A DNA stretch of 49,602 nt from Chlamydiae bacterium CG10_big_fil_rev_8_21_14_0_10_35_9. Lineage in GTDB: Bacteria > Chlamydiota > Chlamydiia > Chlamydiales > SM23-39. Both the position numbers and the translations under genes were made by a program. The notes beneath the pieces were generated by a model. The model was not told where the DNA came from. It searched no databases and saw nothing but the letters and a program-made list of their open reading frames with translations. The DNA lies in NCBI GenBank assembly GCA_002773835.1, contig PFAC01000022.1:1952-51553 (forward strand), written 5' to 3'. Shown here piece after piece: positions 8,205 to 16,438 of the stretch; the first letter of the stretch is position 1, and each line of letters starts with the position of its first letter.

Positions 8205-8452
8205 TTTCTTGTTCTTACTCTTAAAAGATCTATCACTAACCAGATACAAATGGTGACTAAGTACTCTGATACAAAAACATCAAGACCAATGAAAAAAGCA
8301 AGTGGAGATAAAATTACAACTGAAAGAACCAAAGTTAAGTAAGTAGCTCCCGCATTTGTTAAACCAGTTTTCTTAAAAGTAAAATAGGCAATAACACGAG
8401 AAACAATCGTTACTATAAAAAAAGCAACAAAGAAATTTCTTAGTATATCCAT
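8201..8452 (-). CDS. Tiny membrane protein B, 83 aa, sister of the next gene
   Basis: The ATG at 8452 (MDILRNFF) is chosen over a TTG at 8488 that would overlap the transporter stop. About three transmembrane segments are visible with a basic C-terminus (RVRTRK). It shares its layout with the 82-residue protein encoded immediately downstream, so the two look like an old tandem duplication and may form a heteromer. It starts 22 bp after the NSS transporter gene and is probably cotranscribed with it. The function is unknown. Confidence 0.6.
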   Translation of the reverse strand: MDILRNFFVAFFIVTIVSRVIAYFTFKKTGLTNAGATYLTLVLSVVILSPLAFFIGLDVFVSEYLVTICIWLVIDLLRVRTRK

Positions 8453-8474
8453 GATCTTATCTATAAAAGATAAA

Positions 8475-9839
8475 TTAATACAAACCAAGAAGATTTAATA
8501 AAATGAAAACAATAAGAATAGGCGCTGTATATTTAATGCAAACTCGAAAGTAAGAAGCAAGATATGGTCTGTCTTGAAAAAAGCTGACTGATCCCGTTTT
8601 TAAATTTTCAAAAGCAGGTTGTATTCCCCATCTCCACCCCACTAAGAGCACAGCTAAAAACCCTCCAATGGGAACTAAGAAGTTTACTGAAAGGTTAGAA
8701 ACAATGTCATAAAAGGTAGCGCCAAAAAGAGTAACATTTTTCCAAGAACTGAAAGACAAAGCGCTTGGGATACCTAAAGCAAAAGCTCCAAAAGCTACAG
8801 TGAAAGTAGATCTCTTACGGCTCCAACCTTTCTCATCCATTAGATAAGAAATAGCAGGCTCTAAAGCAGATATCTCCGAAGTGATTGCAGCAATTGTTAC
8901 CAATACAAAAAATAAAACAGCCAGACTATAGCCCCAGCTGATTTGACTAAAGACCACCGGTAAAGTCTCAAAGATTAAAGCGGGGCCAGAAGAAGGAGTA
9001 AGACCTGCAGAAAATACAATAGAAAATACCGCAATACCTACTAAAAGTCCTACCAAAGTATTGAGCAAGACTACAGGAATACAGCTTCTAGGAATATCTT
9101 CTCTTTGAGAGAGGTAGCTGCCATATGTGACCATAGTCCCCTGACCTAAGCTTAAAGTAAAGAAGGCTTGGCCTAAAGCCATAGCAATAGCCGAAGGGGT
9201 TAACAGATCCCACCTTGGAGAAAACAAAAAGTTTATTCCTTGAGAAGCTCCAGGCAGGCTCATCCCTTTTACTACTAAAATGAGCAACACCATAAATAAA
9301 AGGGGCATCATAATCTTGGACCCCAATTCAATGCCTTTTCGAACGCCAGTTAGCAAAACTAAACAACAAATCGTTATAAATAAAACATGAAAGCCGACTG
9401 TCCAAAGAGGAGACGCGCTCAAATTAGTAAAATGAACAAGAGCGTCATCAGAGAGTTTAAATTTGTGTAAATTCCCTAGAACAGCCTCTACTAGATATCC
9501 TAATGTCCATCCAGCAATCACACTATAAAAAGAGCTAACAATAAATCCAGTGGCAATCGTGAGTTTTCCGCCCCATTTCCACCCTTTGGAACGGCCGAGT
9601 TGGGAAAAAGCCCCTGCCGGACTACTTTGTGTTGTTCTTCCCACTAAGATCTCTGAAATTAAAACAGGGAAACCAATAAGGGCTAGGCAGATTAGATACA
9701 ACAAAATAAAGGCAGCCCCGCCATTTTCTCCTACAATATAAGGAAACCTCCATATACTTCCGAGACCAACAGCTGAACCTAATGCTGCAAAAATAAAGCC
9801 TATTCTACTTTTCCAGGACTCTCTTTTCATTTTTTTCAC
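8475..9839 (-). CDS. Sodium:neurotransmitter symporter (NSS/SNF) family amino acid transporter
   Basis: A Na+-coupled importer of an amino acid or related small molecule in the inner membrane. The length of 454 residues is standard for bacterial NSS proteins such as LeuT. TM1 carries the hallmark GFIFAALGSAVGLGSIWRFP with the unwound sodium/substrate site, followed by NGGAAFILLYL. About eleven or twelve hydrophobic helices are seen. The first gene of a minus-strand unit with the two tiny membrane proteins, it starts at an ATG 60 bp from the divergent umuD. Chlamydiaceae carry one orthologous transporter type. The substrate cannot be deduced here. Confidence 0.93.
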   Translation of the reverse strand: MKKMKRESWKSRIGFIFAALGSAVGLGSIWRFPYIVGENGGAAFILLYLICLALIGFPVLISEILVGRTTQSSPAGAFSQLGRSKGWKWGGKLTIATGFIVSSFYSVIAGWTLGYLVEAVLGNLHKFKLSDDALVHFTNLSASPLWTVGFHVLFITICCLVLLTGVRKGIELGSKIMMPLLFMVLLILVVKGMSLPGASQGINFLFSPRWDLLTPSAIAMALGQAFFTLSLGQGTMVTYGSYLSQREDIPRSCIPVVLLNTLVGLLVGIAVFSIVFSAGLTPSSGPALIFETLPVVFSQISWGYSLAVLFFVLVTIAAITSEISALEPAISYLMDEKGWSRKRSTFTVAFGAFALGIPSALSFSSWKNVTLFGATFYDIVSNLSVNFLVPIGGFLAVLLVGWRWGIQPAFENLKTGSVSFFQDRPYLASYFRVCIKYTAPILIVFILLNLLGLY

Positions 9840-9920
9840 TTATAAAAACAATCAAAAAGCTTAATATAATAAAAAGTAAATGTGAATTAAAAATCATAAT
9901 TGATACTTGGGATTAAATTT

Positions 9921-10343
9921 ATGAAATTAACTTTTTTGAAGCCTGATTTACAAACCCCTTGTGATCTACCTCTATTTATGAGCCCTGTAAGGGCGGGCTT
10001 TCCCTCACCTGCTGAAGATTATTTAGAACAGTCTTTAGATTTAAATAAACATTTAATAAAGCATCCGGCAGCTACCTTTTTTGTAAGAGTAGATGGCGAT
10101 TCTATGAAAGATGCCTCTATTCATAAAGGAGATATTTTAATTGTTGATAGAGCGATCCCTCCATCCAATGGAAAAATTGTAATCGCAGCCCTTCAAGGTG
10201 AGTTTACGGTAAAGAGGATACAAATCAAGGATGGGGAAATATTTCTATGTCCTGAAAATCCCTCTTTTAAGCCTATCAAAATAGAGGCAGACTCAGACTT
10301 TCACGTTTGGGGTGTTGTAACTTATGTAATTCATAAACTGTGA
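9921..10343 (+). CDS. umuD: UmuD-like S24 self-cleaving peptidase
   Basis: Subunit of the DNA polymerase V system; it cleaves itself to UmuD' when stimulated by RecA filaments. The 140 residues match the family. The cleavage site is Ala25-Gly26 in PVRAGFPSPAEDY. The catalytic Ser61 sits in VDGDSMKDASI and Lys98 in GEFTVKRI. ATG 9921 is preferred over the TTG at 9900 because it gives the normal UmuD length. Its stop overlaps the umuC start (TGATG), so translation is coupled. No LexA-type operator is evident upstream. Confidence 0.92.
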   Translation: MKLTFLKPDLQTPCDLPLFMSPVRAGFPSPAEDYLEQSLDLNKHLIKHPAATFFVRVDGDSMKDASIHKGDILIVDRAIPPSNGKIVIAALQGEFTVKRIQIKDGEIFLCPENPSFKPIKIEADSDFHVWGVVTYVIHKL

Positions 10344-11587
10344 TGTTTATTTTAGTCGATTGCAATAATTTTTACGCTTCCTGTGAAAAGGTTTTTGATC
10401 TGCGTTTGCATAATAAACCTTTAGTCATCTTATCCAGTAATGATGGCTGCGCAATTGCAAGATCAAAAGAAGCCAAGCAATTAGGGGTAAAGATGGGGCA
10501 ACCTTTATTCGAACTGAGAAACCTCATAGAGTCAGGCACGCTGCTTACTAAGTCTTCTAACTTTTCCTTATATGCCGATATGTCACAGCGAGTAATGCAG
10601 ACCCTTTTTCAATTTTCTGAGCAAATAGAAATTTATTCTATTGACGAGGCCTTTTTGTCTATCGATGAAGAAAACAAGGAAAAGCTTTTTTCTTTAGGCT
10701 GCAAAATTAAAACAACTATAGAGCAATGGACTGGGATTCCAGTTTCTGTTGGAATTGCTCCTACTAAAACACTGGCAAAAGCTGCCAGCTTCTTAGCTAA
10801 GCAACAAGAAGGGATTAGCATACTGCTTGATGACCAAATGATTGACTCTGCCTTAAAGTCCCTTCCTTTAGAAAACATATGGGGCATAGGAAGAAGAGCT
10901 GCAAAAAGGTTGAAAAAAGAAGGTATTTTCAACGCAAAAGCATTTAAAGAAATGGACGACATACACCTTAGAAATACTCTCGGAGTCAACCTTCTAAAGG
11001 TAGCATTAGAACTTAGAAAAGTTGCTTGTTATCCTATTCAGGAAAATCCCTCTTGCAGAAAGTCGATTGTATGCTCCAGGTCTTTTGCTGAAAAACTGAC
11101 AGCTCTTGAGGACATACAAGAAGCTGTTTCTTTTTTTGTGACAAGAGCGGCTGAAAAACTTCGAGAAGAAAAGCTACAAACAAGGTTTCTAGCTGTCTTC
11201 CTCGCTACTGGCACATTTTATGAAAATCAGTATTTTAACCAGTGTAAAATGGTACTACCTAACTATACCTCTTATACTCCGGAATTAATTTCTAAAGCTA
11301 AAAACGGGTTATCTCAAATATTCAAGCCTGGCCTTTCTTATAAAAAAGCAGGCGTACTGTTAACAGATTTTATAGAAGGCTCTTCTTACCAAACAGATAT
11401 TTTCGAAAATACACAAAAGGAGCAAAAGAAAAATAGAGCTATGCAAGCAATAGATCAAATTAATCAGCACTATGACAAAACAGCTTTATATTTTGCCTCT
11501 GAAGGTGTACATAAAAAGTGGAAAAGCGCTTCAGCGCAAAGATCCCCTCGTTACACTACTTCCTGGGAAGAGCTATTTACTGTTTAA
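10343..11587 (+). CDS. umuC: UmuC, Y-family translesion DNA polymerase
   Basis: Catalytic subunit of DNA polymerase V, copying across damaged bases. The palm begins with FILVDCNNFYASCEKVF, giving the first metal-binding Asp, and the second acidic pair is in IYSIDEAFL. SYADMS-like and GIAPTKTLAKAAS segments (here SLYADMS and IGAPTKT-type IAPTKTLAK) and the helix-hairpin-helix IWGIGRRAAKRL follow, then the little-finger domain. The length of 414 residues is standard. ATG 10343 lies within the umuD stop. An in-frame GTG one codon earlier is possible but less likely. It is complete, with no frameshift. Confidence 0.94.
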   Translation: MFILVDCNNFYASCEKVFDLRLHNKPLVILSSNDGCAIARSKEAKQLGVKMGQPLFELRNLIESGTLLTKSSNFSLYADMSQRVMQTLFQFSEQIEIYSIDEAFLSIDEENKEKLFSLGCKIKTTIEQWTGIPVSVGIAPTKTLAKAASFLAKQQEGISILLDDQMIDSALKSLPLENIWGIGRRAAKRLKKEGIFNAKAFKEMDDIHLRNTLGVNLLKVALELRKVACYPIQENPSCRKSIVCSRSFAEKLTALEDIQEAVSFFVTRAAEKLREEKLQTRFLAVFLATGTFYENQYFNQCKMVLPNYTSYTPELISKAKNGLSQIFKPGLSYKKAGVLLTDFIEGSSYQTDIFENTQKEQKKNRAMQAIDQINQHYDKTALYFASEGVHKKWKSASAQRSPRYTTSWEELFTV

Positions 11588-11664
11588 ATTTTTATTTTTC
11601 ATCCATATTAGTCCAAAAAGTTCTCTTTCCTACTTTCCTGTATATTTTTAATTATTTAAGAATA

Positions 11665-12210
11665 TTATTTCTCTTCGTTAAATATCCGTTCTCCAACCTT
11701 CCAGATAATAATTAAACCAACGGCAATAGAAATGCATACTAAAAATGGAAAAGGCGGCCAGTTAATAACTGATTGAATATGGCGATGCACAAAACCAATA
11801 GCAAGGGCACACCACCATGCAAGCTGTGATACAAAAAGACCTAATACTAAATGAAACATTGTAATATTGGGAACATGCTCTCCTTTTTTATAGTTTTGGA
11901 TTTTCTCATGAATTTTATGTAAAAAAACTCCATTAATCCCAATAAGAGCTACAAAGAAAAGCTTAATGATCATTAGGTTATCTATTTCTCCTTTAAGATA
12001 AATCAAAGGAATTCCTGACATGATCATTATCACCCATCCAATCCAGATAAAATTCTTTGTTTCATTACTTATACTCACAAGATGGGGAAAGCGAATTCTA
12101 CTAAAAATCCAAAGCAGGCCGAAGAGATCCGTGACAATGACGGAGCCAAAAGCTAGAATTAGACCGACAATATGAAAAAATAATGAGATAAAAAAAGGCA
12201 CTGTATTCAT
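11665..12210 (-). CDS. Integral membrane protein, about 181 aa, unknown
   Basis: Five or six hydrophobic helices, with a His-containing first span (FHIVGLILAFGSVIVTDLF) and HRHIQSVINWPPFP near the C-terminus. The pattern recalls DUF2269-like or CopD-like membrane proteins, but I am not certain. The ATG at 12210 is preferred because the longer frame would run into the dehydrogenase gene; a TTG at 12246 is also possible. It lies directly downstream of the dehydrogenase and may be cotranscribed. About 77 bp of AT-rich sequence separates its 3' end from convergent umuC, with no clear terminator. Confidence 0.6.
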   Translation of the reverse strand: MNTVPFFISLFFHIVGLILAFGSVIVTDLFGLLWIFSRIRFPHLVSISNETKNFIWIGWVIMIMSGIPLIYLKGEIDNLMIIKLFFVALIGINGVFLHKIHEKIQNYKKGEHVPNITMFHLVLGLFVSQLAWWCALAIGFVHRHIQSVINWPPFPFLVCISIAVGLIIIWKVGERIFNEEK

Positions 12211-12256
12211 ATTCTTTTTTATAAACAGCCACTCGTTAAATTGCAAAAGAATGCTA

Positions 12257-13186
12257 CTATTTAGCGCGAGTAAAATGGGTAATAATGTTTTCTGCTGCTT
12301 TTTTAGCCATGTTATAGCGACACTCTTTAGTAGCTGTTCCAATATGAGGGACAATCAAGCAGTTTCCAAAAGAGCACAAGGGATGGTCGTTAGAAATCGG
12401 TTCTGGATCAGTTACATCGAGTGCACAAGATCTGATCCAGCCTTTCTTGAGCGCTTCTACTAAAGCATCCGTATCTACAACAGCTCCCCTTGCCATATTT
12501 ATTAAAACAGGATTTTTCTCCATCATTTGAAAATCTTTGGTAGCAATCATTTTATGAGTATCTTTTGTTAGAGGAACGTGTAAAGAAATATAATCAGAGT
12601 GCTTTAACACTTCTTCGAAGCTTTTTTGCTCTATTCCTTTTGCACTTTCTTTTTTGGATCGATTGTAAAAAATAACATTAAGACCAAAGCCTAACGCCCT
12701 TTGAGCCACAGCTTGACCAGTCCTTCCAAAACCTATTATCCCTAACGTTTTTCCTTGAAGCTCCTCTCCCATAAAAAGCAATGGATCAGTCCCCTTCCAT
12801 TTCCCTTGCAAAACATATTGGTTAGAGGGAATGACTTGTCTAATTAAGCTGAGTAGAATCGCAAAAGTAAGGTCTGCTGTACTGTCTGTTACAATGTCTG
12901 GAAGATTATATACAGAAATTTTTTTATGCTTTGCTTGCTCTAAGTCGATGTTATTTAAGCCAATTGCATAATTAGAAATAACTTCAAGATATTTCGCTTT
13001 AGATAAAACCTCTTTATCTATGACATCATTGAACATAGTAAGTATTGCATCATATTTAGCTACTACCTTCATTAAAAGGGACTTATCAATAGGATGATCA
13101 CCAGTAAACTCATCTACACGAAAGTAGGGTGTCAACATTTCACGTGCAATAGAAGGTATTCTTCTTGTTATAAAAACTTTTTTCAT
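12257..13186 (-). CDS. D-isomer-specific 2-hydroxyacid dehydrogenase
   Basis: Cytosolic NAD(P)H-dependent oxidoreductase acting on a 2-oxo acid such as glyoxylate or hydroxypyruvate. Rossmann motif GFGRTG lies at 152-157, preceded by LQGKTLGII. The catalytic trio is Arg233 (MARGAVVD), Glu262 (DPEP) and His281 (PHIGTAT). The length of 309 is slightly short but complete. The ATG at 13186 (MKKVFITRR) is chosen; the longer frame from 13258 adds a segment that overlaps the divergent transporter start. The exact substrate is unclear. The best family comparison is glyoxylate/hydroxypyruvate reductases. Confidence 0.9.
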   Translation of the reverse strand: MKKVFITRRIPSIAREMLTPYFRVDEFTGDHPIDKSLLMKVVAKYDAILTMFNDVIDKEVLSKAKYLEVISNYAIGLNNIDLEQAKHKKISVYNLPDIVTDSTADLTFAILLSLIRQVIPSNQYVLQGKWKGTDPLLFMGEELQGKTLGIIGFGRTGQAVAQRALGFGLNVIFYNRSKKESAKGIEQKSFEEVLKHSDYISLHVPLTKDTHKMIATKDFQMMEKNPVLINMARGAVVDTDALVEALKKGWIRSCALDVTDPEPISNDHPLCSFGNCLIVPHIGTATKECRYNMAKKAAENIITHFTRAK

Positions 13187-13252
13187 GGGATTTTTTGCAT
13201 TGCATAAAGGAATAACATTTATTATCTTGAATTTAATAAAAGCAAGAGAATT

Positions 13253-14644
13253 ATGCAAAAAGGCAGGTCAATTGGGGTTTTCCCATTAGCTATGATTAAT
13301 GTTGCAGCTATCTGTAATATTAAAAACTTTCCCTTAACAGCTGAATATGGACTTGCTTCCCTATTCTTCTTTACATTAGCAGCTCTTATTTATTTTATTC
13401 CTGTTTCTTTGATTTCAGCAGAGCTTGCCACAGGCTGGCCTGAACGAGGGGTTTACCAGTGGGTTACCGTAGCTATGGGAAAAAGAATGGGATTTTTAGC
13501 TATCTGGCTTCAGTGGATAGAAAATATTATATGGTATCCTACCGTTTTATCTTTTATAGCTGCAACTTTTGCCTATATTTTCAACCCATCTTTAGCCACA
13601 AACCAAACATATATTTTCTTAGTTGTTATTATTAGTTTCTGGATGATGACCTTTGTCAACTTTCTTGGAATGAAAGCATCTGGGTTTGTAAGCACTATTA
13701 GCGCACTTTTCGGGACAATTTTGCCCGGTGCTCTAATTATCTTACTTGGCTTTATTTGGATGGCAAAAGGAAATCCTTCTCATATATCTTTTGAAGCTAA
13801 AAACCTATTTCCTGATTTAAGCTCTATCAATGAAATTGCTATACTTGCCGGAGTCTTGCTTTCTTTTGCCGGAATGGAAATGTCTGCCGTTCATGCTAAA
13901 GAGGTGGACAATCCTAAAAAGAATTACCCCAAAGCTATTTTCTTATCCGCATCTATTATTTTAATTTTATATACCATTGGATCGCTATCTATTGGCATAG
14001 TCGTCCCTAAAGGAGAAATAGAACTCGCCTCTGGATCCATTGAAGCATTTAGAAAATTCTTTGACGCTTTTAATATTTCATGGGCAGTTCCTATTGTTGC
14101 TACCATTATGACAATAGGCGGACTAGGAATGATCGGCACATGGATCGTAGGTCCAAGTAAAGGGGTATATGCCTCTGCACTAGATGGAGAGCTACCACCT
14201 GTATTTCAAAAAACAAACAAGCGAAAAATGCCAACATCTCTCATGATATTTCAAGCTGTTGTTGTTTCTATTTTATCAACGGTTTTTTTATTTATGCCTG
14301 ATGTAAGCAGTTCCTACTGGATATTAATTGACTTGACTGCTCAGCTTTATTTAATTATGTACATACAATTATTTTTAGCTGGAATCATTTTAAGATACAA
14401 ACACCCTGATGTAAAAAGATCTTATCGAGTTCCTTTGGGCAACAAGGGCATGTGGACTGTAGGCATTATAGGAATATGCGGTGCTGTTTTCACTATAATA
14501 GTGGGATTTTTTCCTCCTTCTAACCTCGCAGGCTCTACCCTACCTGTATATGAGTCTTTTCTGATAGGAGGCATTGTTCTTTTTTGTGCTATTCCCTTGC
14601 TTATCCACTATTTCAAAAAAGAGTCTTGGAAAAGCTTAAAGTAA
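13253..14644 (+). CDS. APC-family amino acid antiporter, GadC-like
   Basis: A 463-residue inner-membrane transporter with about twelve helices. The N-terminal region (FPLAMINVAAICNIKNFPLTAEYG) and the AELATGWPERGVYQWV segment match the glutamate/GABA antiporter (GadC/XasA) branch. GVLLSFAGMEMSAVHAKEV is the TM6 region typical of this branch. Chlamydiaceae carry a XasA-type protein next to a DhnA aldolase; here the aldolase is 12 kb away. It starts 66 bp from the divergent dehydrogenase. The 3' end overlaps the convergent mgtE-like gene by 9 bp. The substrate is not determined. Confidence 0.9.
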   Translation: MQKGRSIGVFPLAMINVAAICNIKNFPLTAEYGLASLFFFTLAALIYFIPVSLISAELATGWPERGVYQWVTVAMGKRMGFLAIWLQWIENIIWYPTVLSFIAATFAYIFNPSLATNQTYIFLVVIISFWMMTFVNFLGMKASGFVSTISALFGTILPGALIILLGFIWMAKGNPSHISFEAKNLFPDLSSINEIAILAGVLLSFAGMEMSAVHAKEVDNPKKNYPKAIFLSASIILILYTIGSLSIGIVVPKGEIELASGSIEAFRKFFDAFNISWAVPIVATIMTIGGLGMIGTWIVGPSKGVYASALDGELPPVFQKTNKRKMPTSLMIFQAVVVSILSTVFLFMPDVSSSYWILIDLTAQLYLIMYIQLFLAGIILRYKHPDVKRSYRVPLGNKGMWTVGIIGICGAVFTIIVGFFPPSNLAGSTLPVYESFLIGGIVLFCAIPLLIHYFKKESWKSLK

Positions 14645-15616
14645 CCACCAACTCGCTAGTGTGAGGTAAAGAAGAGTTGTTAAAATATCAGCAAACATTA
14701 AGACAACAGGACCTGAAGCAACCTTAGGGTCCAATCGCGTTGTATGAAGGAAAATAGGGATTAAAATACCAAAAGATACGGATGTAGTAATTCCAATAGT
14801 AATGCCTGAGGCAATGGTAAAGGAAGCTAAAAAGCCATCTCCCCAAAACAAGGAAATTCCCCCTACAAAAAGTCCACAGGAAACGGCAACGATAATCATA
14901 ACTTGCCATTCATTGAAAACAGTTTTTAAGGCCTGAGATAGTTTAAATTTAGGCCTTCTTAAAAATTGAAGGCTCTGCGTCATGGACTGCATAGAGGTCG
15001 ATTCGCTCAAAGTAAGTACAAGTGGAATAAACATGGCAAGCATCAAAAACCGACTTAAAACCTCTTCATTAATTCTGGATATAATAGCGCAGATCACACC
15101 CGCAAAAATATTGCAAAAAAGCCATGGCATCCTCAGGCGATAATGCTTCCACATAGAAACTTTTTTTTCTTCTTCTATTGTGACACCAATCATTTGGAAA
15201 ACATCTTGTCTATGCTGGGCATCTGCTACATCAAATGATTCTTCCGTATAGGTTCCAACATCGATCATCCCCACTAAATGCCCTTCTTGATCAACAACTG
15301 GCAAAGCTAGCAAGTTTCTATGAGCAAAGACTTCCATAGCGTCTTGCAAGGTCTTATCTGACTGTACTTTAATAATAGATGTTTCCATTACAGAAGAAAT
15401 CTTAAGCGTGGGATCACAAAATAAAAGCGTTCTAGTAGGAACTACCCCTACCAATTTATTTTCTTCATCAATCACATAAAAATAAGAAATCGTATGCGTA
15501 ACATCTTTGTTTCTTAGAGATTGAATGGCCTCTTCAATCGTCTGATTCATGTTAATAACCGTTTTTACAGGTTCTACAAAATCAGTAACGCGCCTTTTAA
15601 AATCTTGATGATTCAT
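14636..15616 (-). CDS. mgtE: MgtE-family magnesium transporter lacking the N domain
   Basis: Divalent cation channel of the inner membrane. Two CBS domains (about 10-130) precede about five membrane helices (165-326). The C-terminal LDPKVASGPVVLMFADILTT keeps the conserved DPxxASGP and following Asp. Full-length MgtE is about 450 residues with an N-terminal magnesium-sensing superhelix; that domain is absent and the frame simply begins with the CBS pair. The usual GNxGxQ pore segment reads SESTSMQSM instead. The start has no strong ribosome site. Function as a Mg2+ channel is inferred from family; gating may differ. Confidence 0.85.
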   Translation of the reverse strand: MNHQDFKRRVTDFVEPVKTVINMNQTIEEAIQSLRNKDVTHTISYFYVIDEENKLVGVVPTRTLLFCDPTLKISSVMETSIIKVQSDKTLQDAMEVFAHRNLLALPVVDQEGHLVGMIDVGTYTEESFDVADAQHRQDVFQMIGVTIEEEKKVSMWKHYRLRMPWLFCNIFAGVICAIISRINEEVLSRFLMLAMFIPLVLTLSESTSMQSMTQSLQFLRRPKFKLSQALKTVFNEWQVMIIVAVSCGLFVGGISLFWGDGFLASFTIASGITIGITTSVSFGILIPIFLHTTRLDPKVASGPVVLMFADILTTLLYLTLASWWLL

Positions 15617-15684
15617 AAAAACTTATTTAGTGTTTATTTTTTTTAATAGCTAAGTACACTTTAAACATCAATTGGGTTTTGACA

Positions 15685-16437
15685 ATGAAAGATACATCTT
15701 TTGAAAAATCAAGTAAATGGTATACATCCTGTGTTGGTAAAACCGGACATTATTATCACAAAAATGTCATTCTTCCCCATTTACTGCAATTAGACACATA
15801 TACCGCAAAAAGTAAAATTTTAGATATTGCATGCGGACAAGGTATTTTAGAAAGAGCATTACCGAAGCAGGTTCAATATGTCGGGCTCGATCTTTCTAAA
15901 CAGCTAGTTAAATTTGCTGAAAAAATGAAAATAGCTAAGCATCATCTTTTTTTAGAAGCTGATGCAATTAAAGAGTGGCCCCTTAAGGATAAGGATTTTA
16001 CACACGCTTTCATTATTTTAGCCCTTCAAAATATCGAGCAGGGAGAAAAAGTCATTAAAAATGCTTCTAAGCACCTTTTGAAAAATGGTAAGCTAACTAT
16101 TGTGCTCAATCACCCTGCCTTTAGAATCCCGAGGCAAAGTGCATGGGAAGAAGATACGCAAAAACGACTGCAATATAGAAGAGTTGACCTGTATATGTCC
16201 CCTCTTAAAATACCTATTGTTACAACTCCTCATAGAGGGGAAAAATCTGCTGTTACCTATAGCTTTCACCATCCTATTTCTACGTATTTTAACTGGTTTC
16301 ATCAAAATGGATTTTGTGTGGAGAATATTAGCGAGCTATGTTCAGATAAAAAAAGTTCTGGTAAAAAGGCTAAAATGGAAAATCGGGCTCGCAAAGAATT
16401 CCCCCTTTTTATGACAATCGTTGCAAGGAAAAAGTAG
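15685..16437 (+). CDS. Class I SAM-dependent methyltransferase
   Basis: A 250-residue cytosolic enzyme with the SAM-binding motif I ILDIACGQGILERAL around 46-60, acidic motif II VGLDLS, and a post-motif ALQNIEQGE. The domain is the methyltransferase-11/25 type. The substrate is not identifiable. ATG 15685 is preferred over the preceding TTG. Its stop is one base from the glmS start, so the two genes are probably cotranscribed. Confidence 0.8.
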   Translation: MKDTSFEKSSKWYTSCVGKTGHYYHKNVILPHLLQLDTYTAKSKILDIACGQGILERALPKQVQYVGLDLSKQLVKFAEKMKIAKHHLFLEADAIKEWPLKDKDFTHAFIILALQNIEQGEKVIKNASKHLLKNGKLTIVLNHPAFRIPRQSAWEEDTQKRLQYRRVDLYMSPLKIPIVTTPHRGEKSAVTYSFHHPISTYFNWFHQNGFCVENISELCSDKKSSGKKAKMENRARKEFPLFMTIVARKK

Positions 16438-16438
16438 T

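Noticed and set aside
11518..11715. Open frame of 65 codons after umuC
   Set aside because: It begins inside umuC, lacks a ribosome site and overlaps the convergent membrane gene.
16250..16438. glmS ribozyme or small-RNA control element before glmS
   Set aside because: The stretch is methyltransferase coding sequence and the intergenic gap is one base.
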